DNA of 8,384 nt from an uncultured Prevotellaceae bacterium (GTDB lineage: Bacteria; Bacteroidota; Bacteroidia; Bacteroidales; Bacteroidaceae), in contig CAMWRK010000086.1 in NCBI GenBank assembly GCA_947176655.1, forward strand, positions 1 through 8,384, given 5' to 3'. Positions 1 to 5,962 of the stretch are shown here, in pieces (the first letter of the stretch is position 1; each line of letters begins with the position of its first letter). A program made the position numbers and the translations under genes. The notes under the pieces are model-generated. The model was not told the DNA's origin. It saw nothing but the letters and a program-made list of their open reading frames with translations, and did no database searches.

Positions 1-68
1 GTGGTCTTAGGGGCGAAAGACCGTGGTGTTTAACCTCCAAGACCGTGGTCTTTCGCCCCTAAGACCAC
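1..68. repeat. Perfect 22-bp inverted repeat with 24-nt loop
   Basis: Bases 1-22 are the exact reverse complement of bases 47-68, with 24 nt between them, so the transcript or single strand could form a long hairpin. Each arm is itself a smaller inverted structure: GGTCTT (3-8) and AAGACC (17-22) flank AGGGGCGA. The right arm has the same ends (47-52 and 61-66) around the reversed core TCGCCCCT. There is no T-run after the stem, so it is not a standard intrinsic terminator. It resembles an interspersed intergenic palindromic element (REP- or MITE-like). The left edge of the window may cut it. The stem is directly visible; the element class is inference. Confidence 0.8.
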
Positions 69-84
69 GGTGTCTGTGGCGGCA
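19..84. repeat. Three degenerate 22-bp tandem units
   Basis: Units at 19-40, 41-62 and 63-84 all begin GACC and carry GGT at unit positions 7-9. The first two match at 17 of 22 positions. The third has GACCACGGTGT in place of GACCGTGGT and drifts in its second half. Bases 1-18 could be part of a preceding unit whose inner 8 bp are inverted. The tandem units overlap the hairpin at 1-68, so one element shows both direct and inverted symmetry. No open frame passes through it. Confidence 0.55.
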
Positions 85-307
85 CATCACGATGACGCAT
101 CCAGGAGATTGTGAGGAGGCCGGTTCAGAGACTGGAGAATGATATGTAACGGAATGGAAATATCATGACATGTGTGGCGGGCGGCTGAGTTTCGTCCTCG
201 TTGTGCTGCTGCCAGACCATTGTCATCCGGATAGAGGAGCCTCCGGACGGTCATCTGCGGAAGTGGCTGAAACATGATGGAATTATGAGTGTATGTTACG
301 CTTTATA
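85..307. other. Intergenic stretch with no supported gene
   Basis: Nothing between the repeat and the promoter supports a gene. A 62-codon minus-strand open frame (87-275) shows no family motif and no credible leader. Two small symmetric elements are visible: atgatat (139-145) paired with atatcat (160-166), and two TCCGGA palindromes (226-231 and 242-247). Both are short enough to be chance. No tRNA-like fold was noticed. The stretch looks more GC-rich than the ATPase gene that follows, so the acquired segment may begin near 290-370. Confidence 0.5.
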
Positions 308-340
308 GTTGGATAGTCAGATTTTTTTTGTTTAACTTTG
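308..340 (+). promoter_or_regulatory. Putative Bacteroidetes-type promoter of the ATPase gene
   Basis: TAACTTTG at 333-340 matches the TAnnTTTG -7 element of Bacteroidetes primary sigma factor promoters exactly. GTTG at 308-311 lies 21 bp upstream and matches the TTTG -33 element at three of four bases. Transcription would start near 346-349, leaving a short leader with an A-rich tract (366-372) just before the ATG at 375, as is usual in this phylum. The match and spacing are seen; promoter activity is inferred. Confidence 0.45.
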
Positions 341-374
341 TGTGTGTTTATAATAGAATAGCTGTAAAAAAACA

Positions 375-1409
375 ATGTTTGACAAAATCGAGATAGAGCG
401 GTTCAGGGGTATAAGGCATGCTTCTATAGAAGGATTTAGGCAGATTAATCTTTTCTTTGGAAAGAATAACTGCGGAAAGTCTTCATTGTTGGAATCGTTG
501 TTTTTGGTCAGCGGGTTATCCAATCCGTTGCTGCCGGTGCATGTAAACTTTATGCGCGGTTATGGCAGATCTAGTTTGAATGACCTTAAACTGGATTTCT
601 ATAATTTGGATTCAGGTCTGCCAATTCGTATCCGGATGGAGAATGAGGAAAAGCGAGATTTGAGAATCAGCCTTTCGGAACAAAATCAAAACAGTGTGTC
701 TCTAAATGCCGATGGTGCGAATATTCTGTCAAATCTGGAAGAGGTCGAGTATGGATTGAAATTGGATTTTAGAATTGACGACACGCATTTTGAATCGCAG
801 TTGCGTTTTGGTTCTGCTGATTCGAATGATGCGACACGTATCGTGTCGGAACAATATGTAGAATCCTTGCGGTGTACGTATTTAACTCCAAAGTATGATT
901 TCGGCGCTTCGATACGAGGATTGAAAAATATACTCCAAAATAAGGACGAGCGTTTTATTGTCGAGGGTCTTAAGCTAATAGAGCCTCGGGTCAGGGATTT
1001 TATCTTTACAGATAATGACATGCTTGTCGATGTGGGTTTTGCAAAACGTATTCCGGTAAATATGATGGGGGATGGAGCAAGAAAGATTGTCTCTCTTCTG
1101 ACGGCAGTATATGATTGCAGAGATGGGGTATTGCTTATTGATGAGATCAGTAATGGCTTTCACTATTCTGTGATGCGCAGTTTATGGGCGGTTCTTATAA
1201 ATTCGGCTGTCAGAAACAATACCCAGTTATTTGTGACCACGCATGATACGGACTCCATAAAGGGGCTGCGAGATGCTGCGCTTAAAGAGTTTGCCGATAT
1301 AGTGGCTGCTTTTAAGTTGCTGAAGACTTCTGATGATGAGTTAAAGGCATATCACTATTCTTTAGAAAGTCTGGATTATTCTATTAACCAGGAAATAGAG
1401 GTGAGGTAG
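375..1409 (+). CDS. AAA family ATPase (AAA15/AAA21, ABC/SMC-like)
   Basis: A 344-residue ATPase of the RecF/SMC-like group. The N-terminus (residues 1-30) has the typical beta strand followed by FRGIRH. Walker A is GKNNCGKSS at 29-37. A long central region (about 50-220) without recognisable motifs fills the usual helical insertion. MGDGARKIV (231-239) is the ABC signature-like segment, GVLLIDEISNGFHY (251-264) is Walker B with D256 and E257, and H290 in TTHD is the H-loop. All nucleotide-binding motifs are present, so the ATPase itself looks intact. The start at 375 follows an A-rich leader and gives the family N-terminus directly. The gene ends one base before a TOPRIM-like gene, the arrangement of ATPase/TOPRIM modules such as the PARIS and OLD-related defence systems. 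Its lower GC than miaA and its opposite strand suggest acquisition. The exact system is unknown, and the partner is broken here, so the pair is probably not functional as a pair. Confidence 0.85.
   Translation: MFDKIEIERFRGIRHASIEGFRQINLFFGKNNCGKSSLLESLFLVSGLSNPLLPVHVNFMRGYGRSSLNDLKLDFYNLDSGLPIRIRMENEEKRDLRISLSEQNQNSVSLNADGANILSNLEEVEYGLKLDFRIDDTHFESQLRFGSADSNDATRIVSEQYVESLRCTYLTPKYDFGASIRGLKNILQNKDERFIVEGLKLIEPRVRDFIFTDNDMLVDVGFAKRIPVNMMGDGARKIVSLLTAVYDCRDGVLLIDEISNGFHYSVMRSLWAVLINSAVRNNTQLFVTTHDTDSIKGLRDAALKEFADIVAAFKLLKTSDDELKAYHYSLESLDYSINQEIEVR
1398..1406 (+). promoter_or_regulatory. Shine-Dalgarno-like GAGGTGAGG before the TOPRIM gene
   Basis: GAGGTGAGG lies inside the last codons of the ATPase gene and ends four bases before the ATG at 1411. 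It is a good anti-SD match in a window whose other starts mostly lack one. Together with the 1-nt gap between the genes it suggests coupled translation of the pair, or origin in a host that uses SD signals. The purines also encode Glu-Val-Arg, so chance is possible. Confidence 0.35.
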
Positions 1410-1410
1410 G

Positions 1411-1548
1411 ATGACGAAGGTTTTTATTGAGGCTAAAAGTAACAAGACGTCAGAATACTACTTTCTGCGGACGATTATAAACACCTTCTTTCCCAAGGCG
1501 GATGTCGGATTTATATTTATGGATGGTATCGGTAATTTGTATAGTGTT
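1411..1548 (+). pseudogene. Truncated TOPRIM-like protein (DUF3226-type), N-terminal fragment
   Basis: The first 45 or so codons read as a genuine protein. VFIEAKSNKTSEYYFLRTII (residues 4-23) has the shape of the first TOPRIM motif, with a conserved Glu (E7) before a helix. FIFMDGIGNL (34-43) resembles the next strand and glycine-rich turn of DUF3226/OLD-type TOPRIM proteins. The DxD motif and the rest of the domain are absent. From 1549 onward the frame is simply the antisense of the miaA 3' end; it stays open to a TGA at 1870-1872, giving a spurious 153-residue product. The gene therefore broke between about 1540 and 1549. It starts one base after the ATPase stop, so it was the second gene of a two-gene module. 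The family assignment rests on a short stretch. An intact gene would supply the nuclease-like or toxin-like half, and that half is lost here. Confidence 0.6.
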
Positions 1549-2487
1549 TCATGTCCTCCCGGTGTGCCGGAGGATGAAATCCATGATTTCCTTTTCGTCG
1601 TCGGGGTGGAACCAGGTGATGTCGCTGTCGTGCCTGAACCAGGTCATCTGTTTCTTGGCGTAGACACGTGTGTTCTTCTTGATGCGCTCTATGGCCATGG
1701 GGAGTTCCCATGTGCCGTCGAGGACGTTGAACATTTCCTTGTATCCTACGGTGTTCAGGGCGTTGCAGTCGCGGTATGGCATGAGATCCATGGTTTCCTT
1801 GAGCAGTCCTGCGTTGACCATGGCGTCTACTCTGGCATTGATGCGTGCGAAGAGTTCCTCGCGAGGCCGTGACAGTCCTATCTTGAGAATACGGAAAGGC
1901 CGTTCGACACGGCTTCCGGTGCTTCCGATGGTGCGTAGCCCGTTGCGTGTAAGAAAAGAGGAATAGGGCTTGCCGGTGGTGTAGAAGACCTCCAGAGCGT
2001 GTATCACGCGTTTGGTGTTCCTGGAGTCCACACGTGCGTAGTGTTCTGGGTCGACAATCTGCAACTCGGCGAGAAGAGATTCCGCCCCTTCCGTTTCCAG
2101 TCTGCTTTTCAGCCTTTCGCGGATGTGCGGGGCAATGGTGGGAATGTCGTCGATGCCGTTGCATACGGCATCGATGTACATCATGCCGCCGCCTGACATG
2201 ATGAGGACATCGTTGGAGAGGAATAGACGGGAGGTGAGTTGCAACACGTCCTGTTCGTAGCGTGCCGCGCTGTAATATTCGTCAAGCCCCAGTTGTCCGA
2301 CAAAATAGTGTCTGACCCTTGCGAGCTGTGCGGCATCGGGGGCTGCCGTACCTATCTTCATGTTGCGGAAAATCTGTCTGGAATCGCAGTTGATGACCGG
2401 ACAGCCGAGCCTCTCGGCAATGGAGAGTGTCAGTTCCGTCTTGCCGACAGCGGTAGGGCCGAGTATGACTGTGAGCAGTGGTGCCAT
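1549..2487 (-). CDS. miaA: tRNA dimethylallyltransferase MiaA
   Basis: Transfers a dimethylallyl group from DMAPP to N6 of A37 in tRNAs reading UNN codons, the first step toward ms2i6A; it acts in the cytosol. The 312-residue protein is of normal length. GPTAVGKT (10-17) is the P-loop, DSRQIF (35-40) carries the catalytic Asp35, and IGTAAP (45-50) follows. GGGMMYIDA stands for the GGTGLYI segment, and TRVYAKKQMTWFR near the C-terminus is the conserved tRNA-contacting block. It is the last gene of the minus-strand cluster, 32 bp after the pRiA4b-like gene. Its TGA (1549-1551) almost touches the truncated TOPRIM gene coming from the other side. No terminator hairpin is visible past the stop, so readthrough antisense to the ATPase pair is likely. 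Confidence 0.97.
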   Translation of the reverse strand: MAPLLTVILGPTAVGKTELTLSIAERLGCPVINCDSRQIFRNMKIGTAAPDAAQLARVRHYFVGQLGLDEYYSAARYEQDVLQLTSRLFLSNDVLIMSGGGMMYIDAVCNGIDDIPTIAPHIRERLKSRLETEGAESLLAELQIVDPEHYARVDSRNTKRVIHALEVFYTTGKPYSSFLTRNGLRTIGSTGSRVERPFRILKIGLSRPREELFARINARVDAMVNAGLLKETMDLMPYRDCNALNTVGYKEMFNVLDGTWELPMAIERIKKNTRVYAKKQMTWFRHDSDITWFHPDDEKEIMDFILRHTGRT

Positions 2488-2519
2488 AGGGTGGTGGCGG
2501 GCTAAGTGCGCTTGAGGCT

Positions 2520-3098
2520 TTACATGTCGCTCACCTCGAAGCCCTCCATGTCCAGTTCGTCCGCGGAAAAAGTATCGTCGGGGGCATTTTCTGCGGCATA
2601 GTCGTCTTCGTCAGGTGCAGGAGCGGAGGCGGGGAGAGTTGCCGCGCCATCTGCCGTTGCCGCGTCATTCGTGCTGTCAGGCAGTGTGTCGTCGGTCTGT
2701 GCAGGCGGTGTACCCTTGCTGCGGCTGACGCGGAGAGTTTCCGCTCTGTTGCCGAAGATGGTTTCGACAAGTTCGATGATGAGGGTCTTTCGTGCCGAAA
2801 GGGCGTATGTGTATGCGAGGTGCTGGCCTTCTTCGTCAAGGAAGTCTTCGAGGACGGTGCTGTCCATGAGGTAGAGATCTTCGTCCATGGTCGTGTTTCC
2901 CGTGTCGTGGAGTTGTATCTTCTCGCGCGTCTTCCAGTTTTCGTCGCAGACGAGGAAGAGATGGTTGCCCAGTTCCGTGTAGGAGCATGCGCGAAGGATA
3001 AGGTCGTGAAGTTCGCGGAAAGTGGCGGAAGGAGGTGCCATTATCTCCATGACGAAATGCTCCTCCTCCTGGCTGAACAGTAAAAGACGGTATGTCAT
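2520..3098 (-). CDS. pRiA4b ORF-3-like (IS1096 passenger TnpR family) acidic protein
   Basis: A 192-residue cytosolic protein of unknown function. The N-terminal 115 or so residues follow the pRiA4b ORF-3 pattern: a strand (MTYRLLLFS), ATFRELHDLILRACSY (25-40) with the FxxLHxxI helix, HLFLVCDENW (46-55), then LAYTYALSARKTLIIELVE (94-112). The Bacteroidales members I recall share the C-D-x-x-W and Y-x-Y/D-Y features and lie in this neighbourhood. Residues 130-192 are a low-complexity Pro/Ala/Asp/Glu tail, probably disordered, ending DMEGFEVSDM. Despite the family name it is not a resolvase and nothing nearby suggests an insertion sequence. It begins 5 bp after the lpxA stop and precedes miaA by 32 bp, so it is co-transcribed with lipid A genes. 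Confidence 0.8.
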   Translation of the reverse strand: MTYRLLLFSQEEEHFVMEIMAPPSATFRELHDLILRACSYTELGNHLFLVCDENWKTREKIQLHDTGNTTMDEDLYLMDSTVLEDFLDEEGQHLAYTYALSARKTLIIELVETIFGNRAETLRVSRSKGTPPAQTDDTLPDSTNDAATADGAATLPASAPAPDEDDYAAENAPDDTFSADELDMEGFEVSDM

Positions 3099-3103
3099 GC
3101 CGG

Positions 3104-3871
3104 TTATCTTATGAAGCCGCGCTGGCTTGTGCGGATGAAGTCCAGTATGTAGTTTATCTCTGGTGAATCAGGCAGTTCGTTCTCTACCCTTTCGAGAAGG
3201 TCTTTGAGCAGTCCGGTACCCTGGAGAATGATCTGGTATGCCTTGTGTATGTTGTCTATGGTGTCGCGTTCGAATCCGCGTCGGCGCAGCCCTACGGTGT
3301 TGAGGCCGCAGAATGCCGCAGGGTCGCGTGCCACCATGGAGTAGGGCAGGATGTCCTGTGCCGTCCGTGTGCCTCCGCCCACCATGCAGTAGCTGCCTAT
3401 GCGGCAGAACTGATGTACGAGGACATGAGCCGAGAGTATTGCACGGTCGTCTATGGTGACTTCGCCGGCCAGTTTCGTGGCATTGCCGAGGATACACTCG
3501 TTGCCTACGATGTCGTCGTGGGCTATGTGCACTCCTTCCATGAACAGGTTGCCGTTGCCTATCAGTGTCCTGTTCTTGGCAGCAGTGCCTCTGTTGACGG
3601 TGACGTTCTCGCGGAATGTGTTGTTGTCTCCTATCTCGGCTGTTGTTTCCTCTCCTCGGAACTTGAGGTCCTGCGGTATGGCACTGATTACGGCTCCGGG
3701 GAAGAATCTGTTGCCGTTGCCTATGCGTGCGCCGTACAGGATGGTGACGCTGTTCATGAGGACATTGTTGTCTCCGATAACCACATTCTTGTCAATGTAG
3801 CAAAAAGGGCCTATCTCGCAGTTGCTGCCTATTCGGGCCTCAGGGTGGATGTATGCCAGTGGACTGATCAT
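3104..3871 (-). CDS. lpxA: UDP-N-acetylglucosamine O-acyltransferase LpxA
   Basis: Catalyses the first step of lipid A synthesis, moving a 3-hydroxyacyl chain from ACP to O-3 of UDP-GlcNAc in the cytosol. The start at 3871 gives MISPLAYIHP, the normal LpxA N-terminus, and a 255-residue protein. The open frame continues upstream for 81 more codons, but that part overlaps lpxC antiparallel in sense and reads as low-complexity Arg/Thr/Gln, so it is not translated. Left-handed beta-helix hexapeptides run from about residue 5 to 180. VHIAHDD (114-120) has the catalytic His118 with His115, and GLRRRGF (194-200) opens the C-terminal helical part. It starts 26 bp after the lpxC stop with no ribosome binding site. 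In Bacteroidetes the upstream neighbour is normally an LpxC-FabZ fusion; here it is LpxC alone. Confidence 0.96.
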   Translation of the reverse strand: MISPLAYIHPEARIGSNCEIGPFCYIDKNVVIGDNNVLMNSVTILYGARIGNGNRFFPGAVISAIPQDLKFRGEETTAEIGDNNTFRENVTVNRGTAAKNRTLIGNGNLFMEGVHIAHDDIVGNECILGNATKLAGEVTIDDRAILSAHVLVHQFCRIGSYCMVGGGTRTAQDILPYSMVARDPAAFCGLNTVGLRRRGFERDTIDNIHKAYQIILQGTGLLKDLLERVENELPDSPEINYILDFIRTSQRGFIR

Positions 3872-3897
3872 GGGTTGGGGTTCTATGAAAAAGGGTG

Positions 3898-4797
3898 TTA
3901 CAATTGTTTTAGGAGTCGCGCAAATTTGTTGTTGATGGTGTGACCCGGTTTGACGGCTATCACGTGTCCGCGTATGGGTCTGCCTACGAGTGCCAGGTCG
4001 CCGATGATGTCGAGGAGTTTGTGGCGTGCGGGTTCGTTGGGCCAGACGAGCGGTTTGTGCTGTATGTAGCCCAGTTCCGTGGCATTGTGCCGTTCGGCTC
4101 CGGTGAGCCTGCACAGTTTGTCCATGTTCTCCTGTGTGGTCTCTTTCTCGTAGATGACTATGGCGTTGTCAAGATCGCCACCTTTGATAAGTCCCAGGAG
4201 GAGGAGAGGCTCTATCTCGCGCACGAAGACAAAGGTGCGTGCGGCAGATATTTCTTTCTCGAAGTCGCCGATATCCGTCAGTGTTGCCGTCTGCATGGGC
4301 ATCATGCGCGAGTTGAAGTCTATTGTCACCGAGAGAGCGAAGTCATCGGCAGGCATTATGGTTATGTGCGCTCCGTTGTTCTCTTCCTTTATCTCTACGG
4401 GCTGCGTTATGGTAAGCCAGTTTTTCTCGCTCTGCTGCTCAACCGTACCTGTCTGTCTGATTTTCTGTATGTACGGATCCGCACTGCCGTCCAGTATGGG
4501 AAATTCCGGGCCGTCGACCTCTATGAGTACGTTGTCTATGCCCAGAGCATAGAGTGCGCTCAGACCGTGCTCGACGGTGCTGCACCGGGCATCGCCGTTG
4601 CCGAGTACCGTGCCTCGTGTCGTCTCCACCACGTTTTCGGCAACGGCGTCTATGACGGGTTTGTCCTTCATGTCCGTGCGCAGTATCTTGTATCCGTGGT
4701 TGTCCGGAGCGGGGCGGAAGGTGATTGTAAGATCCAACCCGGTGTGCAGTCCTTTGCCTTTAAGCGTAAAGGCCGCTGCCAGTGTGCGTTGTTTCAT
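3898..4797 (-). CDS. lpxC: UDP-3-O-acyl-N-acetylglucosamine deacetylase LpxC, without FabZ domain
   Basis: Zinc-dependent deacetylase that removes the N-acetyl group of UDP-3-O-acyl-GlcNAc, the committed step of lipid A synthesis. KGKGLHTG (13-20) is the N-terminal signature. EH (76-77), His259 and Asp263 in HKLLDIIGD fit the zinc site, Lys260 and His286 (KPGH) the active site, and RTFVFVREIE...GLIKGG (187-207) the second-domain insert. At 299 residues it matches stand-alone LpxC (E. coli 305). The Bacteroidetes protein I know is about 460 residues, with a C-terminal FabZ dehydratase. Here the protein ends NNKFARLLKQL with TAA, just where the linker to FabZ would begin, and lpxA follows after 26 bp. 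No FabZ sequence remains in any frame, so this is not a frameshift. The genome must then encode its dehydratase elsewhere. Confidence 0.96.
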   Translation of the reverse strand: MKQRTLAAAFTLKGKGLHTGLDLTITFRPAPDNHGYKILRTDMKDKPVIDAVAENVVETTRGTVLGNGDARCSTVEHGLSALYALGIDNVLIEVDGPEFPILDGSADPYIQKIRQTGTVEQQSEKNWLTITQPVEIKEENNGAHITIMPADDFALSVTIDFNSRMMPMQTATLTDIGDFEKEISAARTFVFVREIEPLLLLGLIKGGDLDNAIVIYEKETTQENMDKLCRLTGAERHNATELGYIQHKPLVWPNEPARHKLLDIIGDLALVGRPIRGHVIAVKPGHTINNKFARLLKQL

Positions 4798-4827
4798 ATA
4801 ATGTGTATGCTTGTTGTTGCGGGCGTG

Positions 4828-5889
4828 TCAGTCGTTGTTGCCGTCCTGTTTCCGCAACTGTGCTTTGAGTTGTTCTATTTCCTTTGTCATGCGGTTCATC
4901 GTCGCCCACATGTCAGGCAACTGCTTTATGACGGCCTGTGCCTTCCACCATGTGCGCGGGTCTATGGCCGGAGAACCCATGAGCTGCCGTCCAGGTTGCT
5001 TCACGCTGTTGGGTATGCCGGACTGCGCTCCTGCCTCTGTCCTGTCGGCAATGATGGCGTGGCCGGCAATACCGACCTGCCCTCCGAACATGCACCATTC
5101 ACCGACTTTTGTGGAGCCGGCGATGCCCACCTGTGCCGACATGACGGTGTGGTTGCCTATTTCGCAGTTGTGGCCTATCTGCACGAGGTTGTCTATCTTC
5201 GTGCCGCGCCTGATGACGGTCTGCCCCATGACGGCGCGATCCACGCATGAGTTGGCACCAATCTCCACATCGTCTTCCAGAACGGCGATGCCTATCTGCG
5301 GAATCTTCTCGTAGCCTTGCTCTGTCCTGGTGAATCCGAAACCGTCCGCACCAATGACACATCCGGCGTGCAGGATGCAGTTGGCTCCGACCTTGCAGTC
5401 GTGATAGACTACGCTGTTGGAGTACATCTCAGTGCCGTTGCCTATGGAAGCCCTGGCGCCAACTGTTGCGTGGGGATGCAGTACGCATCCGTCGCCGATG
5501 ACGGCCTTGGGGCCTATGGCTACGAACGGCCCGAGGTATACATCCTTGCCTATGGTGGCTGTAGGGTCTACATAGGCTGTGGAATCAATGCCTTTGAGCC
5601 TTGGTTGCATGCTGTCGTACATTCTGATGAGCGTGGCCACTGCCTCGCGGGCATCGGGAACGCGTATGAGCGTAGCCCTGACTTCCTCTCGCGGGCGGAA
5701 GGTGTCGTTGACAAGAATGATGCTGCTTTCTGTGGTATAGATATAATGTTCGTACTTGTCATTGGCCAGAAAGCTGATACACCCAGGACGTCCTTCCTCG
5801 ATCTTGGCGAAGTCGGATACGGCTGTCTGAGGGTTGCCGATTACTGTGCCTCCCACGAGCTCCGCTATCATCTGTGCGTTAAATTCCAT
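4828..5889 (-). CDS. lpxD: UDP-3-O-(3-hydroxyacyl)glucosamine N-acyltransferase LpxD
   Basis: Adds the second 3-hydroxyacyl chain, at N-2, after LpxC; cytosolic homotrimer. The start at 5889 gives MEFNAQMIAELVGGTVIGNP, the usual LpxD N-terminus, and 353 residues. Sixty-one further in-frame codons upstream overlap the end of pyrF and read as Arg/Gln/Ser-rich non-protein. The uridine-binding domain is about 1-100, with ISFLANDKYEHYI (38-50). Hexapeptide repeats run from about 105 to 300. GADGFGF (180-186) and QIGHNCEIG (237-245) hold the family motifs, with likely catalytic His240. A C-terminal helix (about 313-348) ends in charged residues. The 73-bp gap from pyrF contains an A-rich leader. 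lpxC follows after 30 bp, so the three lpx genes run in the order D, C, A. Confidence 0.96.
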   Translation of the reverse strand: MEFNAQMIAELVGGTVIGNPQTAVSDFAKIEEGRPGCISFLANDKYEHYIYTTESSIILVNDTFRPREEVRATLIRVPDAREAVATLIRMYDSMQPRLKGIDSTAYVDPTATIGKDVYLGPFVAIGPKAVIGDGCVLHPHATVGARASIGNGTEMYSNSVVYHDCKVGANCILHAGCVIGADGFGFTRTEQGYEKIPQIGIAVLEDDVEIGANSCVDRAVMGQTVIRRGTKIDNLVQIGHNCEIGNHTVMSAQVGIAGSTKVGEWCMFGGQVGIAGHAIIADRTEAGAQSGIPNSVKQPGRQLMGSPAIDPRTWWKAQAVIKQLPDMWATMNRMTKEIEQLKAQLRKQDGNND

Positions 5890-5929
5890 AGTTGCCTTTG
5901 TTTTTGTTGTCTGTTTTTGGTCTTTCGTC
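5890..5929 (-). promoter_or_regulatory. A-rich leader before lpxD
   Basis: Read on the minus strand, the bases before the lpxD ATG are strongly A-rich (runs such as CCAAAAACAG and CAAAAACAAAGG) and nearly free of T. Such leaders aid translation in Bacteroidetes in place of a Shine-Dalgarno site, although AAAGG lies close to the start here. No TAnnTTTG box is visible in the 73-bp gap, so a separate promoter is not supported. It helps to fix the lpxD start at 5889. Confidence 0.35.
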
Positions 5930-5962
5930 TGCCCTTGATGCTTTAGGTGAATTGAATGCGCT

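Noticed and set aside
1..84. CRISPR array
   Set aside because: The units are contiguous without unique spacers and diverge from each other, so this is a tandem/palindromic repeat.
87..275. 62-codon minus-strand open frame left of the ATPase gene
   Set aside because: No family motif, no A-rich leader, and a composition typical of a chance frame. I do not call it a gene.
1549..1872. Continuation of the TOPRIM-like frame over the miaA 3' end
   Set aside because: This part is the exact antisense of conserved MiaA codons and has no protein-like motifs of its own, so it is a chance open frame.
3872..3897. Frameshifted FabZ remnant between lpxC and lpxA
   Set aside because: Only 26 bp lie between the genes and no frame gives FabZ motifs, so the domain is absent rather than broken.
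3872..4114. N-terminal extension of LpxA by 81 codons
   Set aside because: It overlaps the lpxC coding region in another frame, is low in complexity, and the internal Met at 3871 gives the standard LpxA start.
3940..5250. Long plus-strand open frame of 436 codons opposite lpxC and lpxD
   Set aside because: It is antisense to two clearly identified genes, is rich in Cys, Val, Tyr and Arg without domains, and is explained by the high GC and codon bias of the opposite strand.
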